Source: Levilinea sp.
GTDB taxonomy: Bacteria > Chloroflexota > Anaerolineae > Anaerolineales > Anaerolineaceae
Direction of reading: 5' to 3'
DNA: 35,257 nt
Assembly (NCBI GenBank): GCA_029975215.1
Contig: JARKPO010000064.1
Span: forward strand, 75,536-110,792
Positions 1-7,992 of this stretch are shown here, piece by piece (positions within the stretch are counted from its first letter, which is position 1; the number at the start of each line of letters is the position of its first letter). The position numbers and the translations under genes are program-made. The notes under the pieces were generated by a model that was not told the DNA's origin, made no database searches, and saw only the letters and a program-made list of their open reading frames with translations.

Positions 1-447
1 ACCGCAGATTGCAAGACCTGCCACCAGACCGAGGATACTGCCGCCATTCGTATGCCCACCAGCCCGGATGACTACGACGGCGACGGCGACGTGAAAGAGG
101 GCATCCAGGGTGAAATTGATACCCTCCAGACCCAACTGCTGGCGGCTATTCAGGCCTACGCCAAAGACGTGGCAAAAACCCCCATTGTCTACGACGCGCA
201 TGCTTACCCCTACTGGTTCGCCGACACCAACGCCAACGGCAAAGCAGATCCTGACGAAGCCAATTATGGGAATAGCTACAAAGCCTGGACCCCGCGCCTG
301 CTGCAGGCCGCCTACAACTACCAGTACGTTCTCAAGGACCCGGGCGCCTTCGTGCACAACGCCAAGTACGTCATGCAAGTCATGATCGACTCCATCGAAG
401 ACCTGGGTACCAAGGTCAAGGTGGACTTCAAGGGCAAACGCCCGTAA
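1..447 (+). CDS. Polyhaem cytochrome c, C-terminal fragment (5' truncated by window edge)
   Basis: The frame is open from the first base and ends at the TAA at 445-447, so only the last 148 codons are present. One haem c site, CKTCH, is encoded at 10-24. Two acidic loops follow: DYDGDGDVKEG (about residues 23-33) and DTNANGKADPDE (about 75-86). Both have the D-x-D/N-x-D/N-G spacing of EF-hand or dockerin-type calcium loops. The remainder is soluble, with no membrane helix at the end. The gene lies 177 bases upstream of a nonahaem cytochrome on the same strand with no convincing terminator between them, so it is probably part of the same electron-transfer cluster. The number of haems in the full protein cannot be known from here. 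An extracytoplasmic location is inferred from the haem c motif. Confidence 0.75.
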   Translation, partial: TADCKTCHQTEDTAAIRMPTSPDDYDGDGDVKEGIQGEIDTLQTQLLAAIQAYAKDVAKTPIVYDAHAYPYWFADTNANGKADPDEANYGNSYKAWTPRLLQAAYNYQYVLKDPGAFVHNAKYVMQVMIDSIEDLGTKVKVDFKGKRP

Positions 448-624
448 TCCGCATACACACGCGTGGGGGGCCCGTCTTTAAAAAGCTGGCCTCCCGCGCA
501 GGTTTCACCAAACATTGGGTAGAGGCGCTTTGGGCAGCCAGGGCGTCTCTACCTCCGTCATTTTCAAAAACACATGTTATCATCCGATCGTCTAATCCAA
601 CTTCACACAAAAGGAGACCAACCT

Positions 625-1899
625 ATGAAGGGAGATCTGCTTCACCCCCGCACAGGTTTTAGGATCCTCACGGTCGCCGCAGTTGCGTTGCTGGCCCTGG
701 GACTGGCTTTGCTTTTCCAACCCGCCCCCGCCCAGGCCGCCCCAGCCGTGGAGAAGGCCCCCGTTCAGATGGCGGAGGTGCAAGCCCCCCACCCAGCCCT
801 GCAAACCGATGTGGACTGTCTGACCTGTCACAGCAACCCCGATATGCAAATCGCCCTGCCCAACGGCGACCCTTTGCGCATCGGCATTGACCCCAAAAAG
901 TACGCCGCCTCGGTGCACGGCAGCCGCGGATTTGTTTGTATCAACTGTCATGCCGACATCACCGGCTACCCGCACCCCGAACAAACTGCCCAAGACCGTC
1001 GCGACTACACCTTGCAGTTCAGCGAATCCTGCAAAACCTGCCACGAAGAGCAGTACACCGAAACGCAGGACGGCGTGCACATGCAGGCCCTGCAGAGCGG
1101 CAACCGCAACGCCCCCGCCTGCGCCGACTGTCATGATCCGCATTATTCCACGGCCAAACCCAACGACCAGGGCGGTTCTTCCCCCATCGCCCGCTCCGAG
1201 ATTCCCCAGACCTGCGCCAAATGCCACGCCGGCATTTTCAACGATTACAAGAACAGCGTCCACGGGACTGGCATCCTGGAAAATAACGATCCCAACGTGC
1301 CCACCTGCACCGACTGCCACGGCGTGCATTCCATCGCAGACCCCACCACGGCCGAATACCGCATCAATTCGCCCCAGATGTGCGCAGAATGCCACACCAA
1401 CGCCGAGATCATGGAACCCTACGGGCTGTCCACCCAGGTGCTCAACACCTACGTGGCCGATTTCCACGGCACCACGGTGACGCTCTTTGAAAAGCAGTCC
1501 CCCGATCAGATCACCAACAAACCGGTGTGCTACGACTGCCACGGTGTCCACGATATCCGCGCCACCGACGACCCCGAGAAGGGTCTGCAGCTGCGCGGCA
1601 ACATCCGCGCCACCTGCGAGAAATGCCACCCAGGGTCGGGCGATAATTTCCCCGATTCGTGGCTGAGCCATTACATCCCCAGCCCCGAAAAGTACCCCCT
1701 GGTCTATTACGTCCAGCTTTTCTACAAAATTTTCATCCCCACCGTCCTGGGCGGCATGGGTGTGTTCGTCATCTCCGATATCTACCGCCGCCTGGTAATC
1801 AACCGGCGCAAACCGACCCCGCCGCCTGCGCCGACCCCGCCCGCCCCGGCTGCTTCGGCTGCCCCGGATTCGGACGTAAAGGAGGAAACTCATGACTGA
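625..1899 (+). CDS. Nonahaem c-type cytochrome with C-terminal membrane anchor
   Basis: A 424-residue protein. ATG at 625 is preferred over an in-frame ATG at 574 because AAGGAG (611-616) lies just upstream and the translation then opens with a normal signal peptide (hydrophobic residues about 13-31, ending AQA). Nine CXXCH motifs are visible: CLTCH (65-69), CINCH (105-109), CKTCH (136-140), CADCH, CAKCH, CTDCH, CAECH, CYDCH and CEKCH (331-335), with further His residues available as distal ligands. Residues about 366-388 form one membrane helix, followed by a basic stretch and a Pro/Ala-rich tail. This predicts an extracytoplasmic electron carrier tethered by its C-terminus. It overlaps the cytochrome b gene by 8 nt, so the two products are probably partners in one complex. 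The redox partner and substrate are unknown. Confidence 0.85.
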   Translation: MKGDLLHPRTGFRILTVAAVALLALGLALLFQPAPAQAAPAVEKAPVQMAEVQAPHPALQTDVDCLTCHSNPDMQIALPNGDPLRIGIDPKKYAASVHGSRGFVCINCHADITGYPHPEQTAQDRRDYTLQFSESCKTCHEEQYTETQDGVHMQALQSGNRNAPACADCHDPHYSTAKPNDQGGSSPIARSEIPQTCAKCHAGIFNDYKNSVHGTGILENNDPNVPTCTDCHGVHSIADPTTAEYRINSPQMCAECHTNAEIMEPYGLSTQVLNTYVADFHGTTVTLFEKQSPDQITNKPVCYDCHGVHDIRATDDPEKGLQLRGNIRATCEKCHPGSGDNFPDSWLSHYIPSPEKYPLVYYVQLFYKIFIPTVLGGMGVFVISDIYRRLVINRRKPTPPPAPTPPAPAASAAPDSDVKEETHD

Positions 1900-3031
1900 C
1901 ACCGCTTCCACCTTCCTGCGCTTTCCGAAATACCGGCGAATAGAGCATATCGTCCTGATTGCCTCCTTCACCACCCTGGCTCTCACCGGCCTGCCGCAAA
2001 AATACCCCACCGCCGGCATCTCACAGGCCTTCATCGCCGTCCTGGGCGGCATCGAGACGGTGCGCATCATCCACCGCATCGCCGCCACCCTCTTCCTGCT
2101 GGAATCCATCTTTCACCTGGTGGTGGCGGGCTACCTGCTGTACGTCAAGCGTGAACGGGCCACCATGCTCCCCGGTATCAAAGACGCTGTAGACGCCTGG
2201 CAGGCATTCTTATACAACCTCGGCCTGCGCAAAGAAGCCCCCAAAATGGGTCGCTACAACTTTGCCGAAAAGGCCGAATATTGGGCCATGATTTGGGGCT
2301 TGCTGATCATGGCGGTCACCGGCTTTATGCTCTGGAACCCCATCGCCACCGCCAGCGTGCTCCCCGGTCAGTTCATCCCCGCCGCCAAGGTGGCCCACGG
2401 GGGTGAGGCCGTTCTGGCGGTGCTGGCCATCATCCTTTGGCACTTCTACAACGTCCACATTAAAATGTGGAACAACTCCATCTGGAACGGCAAGCTCACC
2501 CGCCACCAAATGGAAGAAGAGCATGCCCTGGAACTGGAAGAGATTGAATCAGGTGCGGCTGCGCCGGTGCGCCTTTCCAGCACCGAACGCCGCAAACGCA
2601 TGAACGTCTTCATCCCCGTTGCCGCTGTCGTCAGTCTGATTTCACTGGGCGCGGTGTACTGGTTCGTCACCCTGGAACAAACTGCCATCGAAACGGTTCC
2701 CCCCGCCCTGGAAAACTCCGGCCCGGCCTTCCAGCCCATGCTGCCCACCCCCGCGCCGGATGAAGCCGCTGCTCCTGCGGACGGCGCGCTCAACTGGGCA
2801 GTGGTCGGCCCGGTCTTTGGCGCCAAATGCGCCGCCTGCCACGGAACGTCAGGTGGGGTATCCCTGGACAGCTATACCAACGCCGTCCAGGCCCCGCTCA
2901 TCCTCCCTGGCGACGCCGCCAACAGCCTGGTGATCCAGTCGCAGGAAGCGGGCGGCCACCCCGGCATGTTCAGTCCCGAAGAGCTGGAACGAGTGAAACA
3001 GTGGATTGATGCGGGCGCACCGGAAGAATAA
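1892..3031 (+). CDS. Cytochrome b561-type membrane subunit fused to a C-terminal cytochrome c
   Basis: 379 residues, starting inside the previous gene (8-nt overlap) behind GGAGG at 1880-1884. The first 200 residues resemble the membrane cytochrome b of formate dehydrogenase and hydrogenase gamma subunits: about four helices with His residues suited to b haem (RIEHIV, IIHRIA, SIFHLV, AHGGEA, LWHFYNVH). A charged cytoplasmic-looking stretch is followed by a fifth helix (about 234-254). A proline-rich linker then leads to a small cytochrome c domain with CAACH at 313-317 and a PGMFSPEELERVKQWIDAGAP ending typical of planctomycete-type cytochrome c domains. The likely role is quinone-linked electron exchange between the membrane pool and the neighbouring multihaem cytochromes. 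The direction, quinol oxidation or quinone reduction, cannot be read from sequence. Confidence 0.85.
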   Translation: MTDTASTFLRFPKYRRIEHIVLIASFTTLALTGLPQKYPTAGISQAFIAVLGGIETVRIIHRIAATLFLLESIFHLVVAGYLLYVKRERATMLPGIKDAVDAWQAFLYNLGLRKEAPKMGRYNFAEKAEYWAMIWGLLIMAVTGFMLWNPIATASVLPGQFIPAAKVAHGGEAVLAVLAIILWHFYNVHIKMWNNSIWNGKLTRHQMEEEHALELEEIESGAAAPVRLSSTERRKRMNVFIPVAAVVSLISLGAVYWFVTLEQTAIETVPPALENSGPAFQPMLPTPAPDEAAAPADGALNWAVVGPVFGAKCAACHGTSGGVSLDSYTNAVQAPLILPGDAANSLVIQSQEAGGHPGMFSPEELERVKQWIDAGAPEE

Positions 3032-3064
3032 AGCCCCCGCTGCCCTAACCGAAATTGTTGTCCT

Positions 3065-3097
3065 CAGACTGGCCCTCACCGGCCAGTCTGTTTTTTT
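3065..3097 (+). terminator. Intrinsic terminator of the cytochrome cluster
   Basis: A perfect 10-bp inverted repeat (CAGACTGGCC at 3065-3074, GGCCAGTCTG at 3081-3090) with a 6-nt loop is followed directly by seven T residues (3091-3097). It starts 33 nt after the cytochrome b/c stop codon and cleanly ends that operon. Confidence 0.95.
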
Positions 3098-3124
3098 GTA
3101 CCCGCGGGCGGAATCCGCTATAAT
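3096..3124 (+). promoter_or_regulatory. Sigma70-type promoter for the GH1 gene
   Basis: TTGTAC (3096-3101) and TATAAT (3119-3124) are separated by exactly 17 bp. The -35 element begins inside the T-tract of the preceding terminator, so the two signals are packed end to end. The predicted start is near 3131, giving a leader of about 120 nt before the ATG at 3250. Confidence 0.7.
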
Positions 3125-3249
3125 ACCCTTAGCCGCCGCCCCCAGCAGGGCACGTTCGCTTTTTGAACGCCGCGCCCGTGACCCGCGCGCAGCGGCCGCA
3201 GAATCCATCCAATTCACTCATACTCCGCACACCAGGGAGGATTATCCTC

Positions 3250-4578
3250 ATGCCGCAAGCCGTCCTGCATTTCCCCGCCGGGTTCCTTTGGGGCGCTGCC
3301 ACCGCCTCGCAGCAGGTGGAAGGCTCCAACACCAACAACAATTGGGCCGCCTGGGAGCAGACCCCTGGGCACATCCACAACAACGAACGCACCGGGCTGG
3401 CCTGCGACTGGTGGGGCGGGCGTTGGAAAGAGGACTTTGACCGCGCCGCTGAAACCGGCCAAAACGCCCACCGCCTATCCATCGAATGGAGCCGCATCCA
3501 ACCCACCCCCGACCGTTGGGATGAACACGCCCTGGATGTCTACCGCGAGATGCTGCGCGGCCTGGTCAGCCGCAACATGACCCCCATGGTCACCCTGCAC
3601 CATTTCAGCGATCCTTTGTGGTTGGTGGAGCGCGGCGGCTGGGAAAACGACGAAACCCCCGCCCTGTTTGCCGCCTTCGTGGCCAAGGCGGTTGAAGCCC
3701 TCAAGGAATACACCAACCTGTGGATCACCATCAACGAACCCAACGTCTACACCTATTCCGGCTGGCTCAACGGCGGCTTTCCCCCCGGCAAAAACGACAT
3801 GAGCCTGGCCTTTAAGGTCATGGCTAATCTGCTGCGCGCCCACACCGCCGCCTACGCCGTCATCCACCGCCTGCAGCCCCAGGCACGCGTGGGCGTGGCC
3901 CACCACCTGCGCGGCTTTGTCCCCACCCGCCCGGGCTTTGCCCCCGACGGCTGGATGGCTTCCATCCTCTCCAACAACTTCAATTTCGCCTTTCCCAACG
4001 CCCTCACCACCGGCAAATTGAACTTCGCCTTCCGCTCCATCGCCGTGCCCGAAGCCCGCGGGACCCAGGACTTCCTCGGCATCAACTATTACACCGCCGA
4101 ACAGGTCACCTTTGCCCCATTGGCGTTTAAAGATTTCTTCACCCGCCGCGCCTACGACCCCGCTGCCCCTCTCAGCGAAACCGGCTTCATCGCCTCGGTG
4201 CCCACCCAGTTTTTCCGCTTCCTCAAATGGGCCAAGGGCTTCAACCTGCCCATCCTCATCACCGAAAACGGCGCCGAAGACTCACGCGACCATTTCCGCC
4301 CGGCGTACCTGGCCGAGCACATTCACCAGGTATGGCGCGCCATCAATTTCAACTGGCCCATCAAGGGTTACTTCGTCTGGTCTCTGGTGGATAATTTCGA
4401 ATGGGAACGCGGCTGGAGCCAACGCTTTGGCCTGTGGGGGCTTGACACCGCCACCCAGGCCCGCATTCGCCGCCCCAGCGTGGATTTATACGCCGCCATC
4501 TGCAAAGAGAACGCGCTTTCCTCCGCGGCCGTTGAAAAATACGCCCCCCAGGCCCTGCCGCGCATCTTCCCCGGCTAA
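3250..4578 (+). CDS. GH1 family beta-glucosidase
   Basis: 442 residues, the usual size for glycoside hydrolase family 1. The start at 3250 is chosen because GGGAGG (3235-3240) precedes it and the family's N-terminal FLWGAATAS-QQVEG stretch then begins near residue 12. An upstream in-frame ATG at 3163 would add 29 poorly structured residues. The acid/base glutamate is E163 in TINEPN and the nucleophile is E339 in ITENGAE. LHHFSDPLW and NFEWERGW are further family landmarks. There is no signal peptide, so it acts in the cytoplasm on imported beta-glucosides or related disaccharides. The precise sugar (glucose, galactose or fucose) cannot be assigned. Only 15 nt separate its stop from the next gene, suggesting cotranscription. 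Confidence 0.93.
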   Translation: MPQAVLHFPAGFLWGAATASQQVEGSNTNNNWAAWEQTPGHIHNNERTGLACDWWGGRWKEDFDRAAETGQNAHRLSIEWSRIQPTPDRWDEHALDVYREMLRGLVSRNMTPMVTLHHFSDPLWLVERGGWENDETPALFAAFVAKAVEALKEYTNLWITINEPNVYTYSGWLNGGFPPGKNDMSLAFKVMANLLRAHTAAYAVIHRLQPQARVGVAHHLRGFVPTRPGFAPDGWMASILSNNFNFAFPNALTTGKLNFAFRSIAVPEARGTQDFLGINYYTAEQVTFAPLAFKDFFTRRAYDPAAPLSETGFIASVPTQFFRFLKWAKGFNLPILITENGAEDSRDHFRPAYLAEHIHQVWRAINFNWPIKGYFVWSLVDNFEWERGWSQRFGLWGLDTATQARIRRPSVDLYAAICKENALSSAAVEKYAPQALPRIFPG

Positions 4579-4593
4579 CCTGGCCGCCCATTT

Positions 4594-7500
4594 ATGCAGC
4601 AGCCTGTCCTTGACCCGCTCACCCAAACTCTCACCCGCGCCTCCTTGAATGACGCCCTCCTTCAGGAGGTGCGCCGTTCTCAGCGCTACGAAAACACCTT
4701 TTCGCTGCTTATTGTGGATGTGGATTACCTGAAGAGCGTCAACGACGCCTTTGGCCACACCCGCGGCGATGAAGTGTTGATGGAACTGGTGGAGCGAGTC
4801 CGTGTGGAAATGCGCCAATCCGACTTGCTCTTTCGCTACGGCGGAGATGAATTTGTGCTGCTGCTGCCCAGCACCACCAGCGAAGGTGCTGCCAAACTGG
4901 CCGAGCGCATTGCCGAAGCCGTGCGCAGCACGCCCTTTGCCGGGAAGGATTCCATCCAGATGAGCGTGTCCATCGGGCTGGCCTGCTTCCCCGCCGACGC
5001 CGCCGACCCCCAGGGTTTGTTCGCCACCGCCGACCGCCGCCTATACCTCAGCAAAGCCTACGGGCGCGATCAGGTAGTCGCCCAGGACCGCCCCACCCCT
5101 CAGGCCGCTGCCCTGCAGCCCCCTGAGCGCGTCATTGAGCGCGATCTGGCTCTCAACACCCTGCGCGAATTTCTGAAAGCCCTGCCCGCCGCCCAACGCG
5201 GCTGGTTCGCCTTCAGCGGTGAGGCGGGCACAGGCCAAACGCGCATGTTGGAAGAAACCCGAAAACTGGCTCGCCTGCGCGGCTTTCAGGTGGTATCCCT
5301 CACGGCCTCCCTGGCCCTCAAACCGCGCTGGTTTGGCGCGCTCTTGGAAGCGCAGTTTTCACCCGAGGCCAGCCTGCCTCGCCACCTGCGCGCCGCCGAT
5401 TTTGCCGCCGCCCTGGCCGCTCACCTGCTGGATAAGCAGCTGGAGGGCCTCGTCATCACCGTGGACTCGTGGACTCTCTTAGATCCCGCCACCCAGCGTT
5501 TCCTGTTGGAACTGCTGCGCGTCCCGCGCGCCTTGCCCATCGGCCTCATCACCACCGGCATGGATACCGCCCTGACCCAGACCCTCACCGCCGAGCTGCC
5601 CCTGGTGCGCAGCAGTCCCCTGGCCCCGCTTACCCTGCGCGGACTGGAGGTCTTCCTGCGCCAATCCTTAGATTGGGAAGCCCCGCCCGAATTTGCCGCC
5701 TGGCTGCACGAGCACAGCGCTGGCTTCCCGGCCCGCCTATGGCGCACCCTGCATTGGCTGATCAGCGAAAACCATCTGCGCCCGTCCGCCCACCAGTGGA
5801 GCCTGCGCGAGGAATACAGCGCTTTTCCACCACCCTCCCCAATTCTCCATCCCTCCGGGCTACCGTCTTCGTTGCCGCACCCCCTGGCGGCCTTCGTCGG
5901 CCGCGAAAATGAAATTCACACGCTCAAAGCCGCCCTCTCTACAACCCCCCTCATCACTCTGGTGGGCACGGGCGGTGTGGGCAAAACCCGCCTGGCCCTG
6001 CAAATTGCCGCCGAGTCCGCCCCGCGCTTTGCGCATGGGGTCGTCTTTGTGCCCCTGGCGCCGGTGGTGCACCCCGAACTCTTCCTCACCACCCTGCTCA
6101 GCGCTCTGCGCATCCGCCCTGAGCGGGGCGTGGATCCTCCCCAGGCCATTGTAGATGACCTGCGCCCCAAACATCTGCTGCTCATCCTGGATAATTTTGA
6201 ACATCTGACGGGCGAAGCCCCCCTGCTGGCCCGCATCAGCGCCGAATGTCCGCAGGTGCGCCTGCTGGTCACCAGCCGCGTACGCCTGGGTCTGCCCTTT
6301 GAGCACATCCACGAGCTGCACGGCCTGCCCATCCCCGCTTCGCAATCCGAACAGGATATCGAGCTGTATCCCTCCGTGCAGGTCTTCCTGCACAGCGCCC
6401 GCCGCACCCAGCCCGATTTCCAGCTCAGCCCCGCCGACGCCCCCGTCCTGGTGCAAATCTGCCGCCTGCTCGACGGCATGCCCCTCGGCCTGGAGCTGGC
6501 AGCGGGCAACCTGTCGCTGCTCAGCCTGCCCGAAATCGCCGCAAGCCTGCAAAATTCGCTGGCCATTCTGGATCAAAACCATCCCAACCTGCCTGAACGC
6601 CACCGCAGCCTCACTGCGGTATTCGACACTTTTTGGAACCTGCTCTCCCCCAGCGAACAAGCCGCCCTGGCCAGCCTGGCGGTCTTTCAGGGCAGCTTTT
6701 CCATCCCCAGCGCGCGCGCCGTGGCAGGGGCCTTTCCCTTTTTCCTGGATTCCCTGGCCGCTAAGGCTGTCTTGCTGCGTCTGCCCGCGCAGCGCTATAA
6801 ACTGCATTCCGCCCTGCGCCACTATCTGCTCACCCATTTGCGCCAGGACGCCCCCCAGGAACAGGGTGTGCGCCAGCGGTTCGCGCAGTGGTGCGCCGAC
6901 CGGCTCCTGGCCGCCGCGGCCGACCCCACCCAACCGGAGGTTACCGCGCTGCTGGAGCCGGATATTGACAATTTGCGCGCCGCCTGGGATTGGGTCATCA
7001 GCCAGCATCAGCGCCCGCTGCTGGCTTCCATCCTGCCCGCCTGGATGAGCGTATTGGCTGCCAAGAATGAATTTCGCGAAGCAGATCGTTTCCTGGCGCG
7101 CGTGGATGCCTGGCTGCAGGCCGACCCAGACGGCACCGACCCCGCTTTGACCGCCCAGGTGCGCCTCTTTCAGGGCGAGTTTGCCTACCATCTGGGAAAC
7201 TATGAGAACGGTTACGCCGTTCTGCATCAGGCGCTGGAATATTTCCGCACGCACGATCACCCTCGCGAGGCGGCCAAAGCCCTGCGCCTGCTTTCTCATA
7301 TGGATGCAGCCTCCGGCCAATATACCCATGCCGAAGAGCGTCTGCGCATTGGATTGGAGATTGCCCACCAGTTGGGGGATGTGTGGTTGACCTTCAGCTT
7401 CAACAATTCGCTGGGGGTCAACGCCTATTTGCAGGGCTGCTACGATGAAGCCACCCAATACCTGCAAATCGCCCTGGGAATCGCCCAGCAGCACAACGAC

Positions 7501-7983
7501 GAAGGCAAGCAGGCCATGTGCCTGAACAACCTCGGCAACATCGCCTTCGAGATGGGCGACTACGCCCGCGCGGACCAACTGCTGGTCTCTGCCCTGCAGG
7601 CCGCCGAGCCGCTGCCCCACCGCACCCTTAAAGGCTCAATTTTAGATTCATTGGGGAAAAACGCCGCTGCCGCGGGGCGCACTGCCCAGTCTGCCGCCTA
7701 TTTTGCCGCCGCCCTGCGCCAGCTGCACGATATTGACGCCCAGCCCCTGGCGCTGGAGATTTTGGTGGGAACCGCCGAATTGTGGGAAAAGCTGTCCCGC
7801 CCTCAGGCCGCCGCTCCCCTGGCCGCTCTGGCGGCCGCTCACCCCGCCGCCCAACACGATGTCCGCCAGCGCGCTAACCTGCTGCTGCGCCGCCTGCCGG
7901 CCCCCGCCGCCGTCCTCGACCTGACGGATGCCGTCCGCATCGCCCTGACCGATCTGGACGCGCACGCTCTGCAGGCCGCCTGA
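4594..7983 (+). CDS. GGDEF diguanylate cyclase fused to ATPase (NB-ARC) and TPR modules
   Basis: 1129 residues. Residues 1-163 are a GGDEF domain with an intact GGDEF active motif (83-87) and RQSD at 74-77, five residues upstream, which is the position of the c-di-GMP inhibitory I-site. Residues about 180-410 resemble an AAA-type ATPase module of LuxR/adenylyl-cyclase architectures, but its P-loop reads GEAGTGQT (209-216) without the lysine. Residues about 430-700 are a second, NB-ARC/STAND-type ATPase with a full P-loop GTGGVGKT (458-465), Walker B LLLILDNFEH (528-537) and a GMPL motif (628-631). Residues about 855-1050 are TPR-like helical repeats. No membrane segment or DNA-binding domain is seen. 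A likely reading is a signal-responsive STAND switch that controls c-di-GMP synthesis. No clear Shine-Dalgarno precedes 4594, so coupling to the GH1 gene is possible. The STAND part alone resembles AfsR/LuxR regulators, with the output domain replaced. Confidence 0.85.
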   Translation: MQQPVLDPLTQTLTRASLNDALLQEVRRSQRYENTFSLLIVDVDYLKSVNDAFGHTRGDEVLMELVERVRVEMRQSDLLFRYGGDEFVLLLPSTTSEGAAKLAERIAEAVRSTPFAGKDSIQMSVSIGLACFPADAADPQGLFATADRRLYLSKAYGRDQVVAQDRPTPQAAALQPPERVIERDLALNTLREFLKALPAAQRGWFAFSGEAGTGQTRMLEETRKLARLRGFQVVSLTASLALKPRWFGALLEAQFSPEASLPRHLRAADFAAALAAHLLDKQLEGLVITVDSWTLLDPATQRFLLELLRVPRALPIGLITTGMDTALTQTLTAELPLVRSSPLAPLTLRGLEVFLRQSLDWEAPPEFAAWLHEHSAGFPARLWRTLHWLISENHLRPSAHQWSLREEYSAFPPPSPILHPSGLPSSLPHPLAAFVGRENEIHTLKAALSTTPLITLVGTGGVGKTRLALQIAAESAPRFAHGVVFVPLAPVVHPELFLTTLLSALRIRPERGVDPPQAIVDDLRPKHLLLILDNFEHLTGEAPLLARISAECPQVRLLVTSRVRLGLPFEHIHELHGLPIPASQSEQDIELYPSVQVFLHSARRTQPDFQLSPADAPVLVQICRLLDGMPLGLELAAGNLSLLSLPEIAASLQNSLAILDQNHPNLPERHRSLTAVFDTFWNLLSPSEQAALASLAVFQGSFSIPSARAVAGAFPFFLDSLAAKAVLLRLPAQRYKLHSALRHYLLTHLRQDAPQEQGVRQRFAQWCADRLLAAAADPTQPEVTALLEPDIDNLRAAWDWVISQHQRPLLASILPAWMSVLAAKNEFREADRFLARVDAWLQADPDGTDPALTAQVRLFQGEFAYHLGNYENGYAVLHQALEYFRTHDHPREAAKALRLLSHMDAASGQYTHAEERLRIGLEIAHQLGDVWLTFSFNNSLGVNAYLQGCYDEATQYLQIALGIAQQHNDEGKQAMCLNNLGNIAFEMGDYARADQLLVSALQAAEPLPHRTLKGSILDSLGKNAAAAGRTAQSAAYFAAALRQLHDIDAQPLALEILVGTAELWEKLSRPQAAAPLAALAAAHPAAQHDVRQRANLLLRRLPAPAAVLDLTDAVRIALTDLDAHALQAA

Positions 7984-7992
7984 GCAGCTCCC

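Noticed and set aside
448..624. Imperfect GC-rich hairpin and a TTATCAT element between the first two cytochrome genes
   Set aside because: Pairing is interrupted, there is no T-run, and no -35 at proper spacing; not enough to call a terminator or promoter.
592..2109. Long minus-strand open frame of 505 codons opposite the nonahaem cytochrome
   Set aside because: Gly/Val/His-rich low-complexity translation without domains. It is the mirror of a well-supported cytochrome gene in GC-rich DNA, where antisense frames stay open.
5860..7620. 586-codon minus-strand open frame opposite the NB-ARC/TPR region
   Set aside because: Gly/Gln-rich translation with no motif. The plus-strand frame has a full P-loop, Walker B and TPRs.
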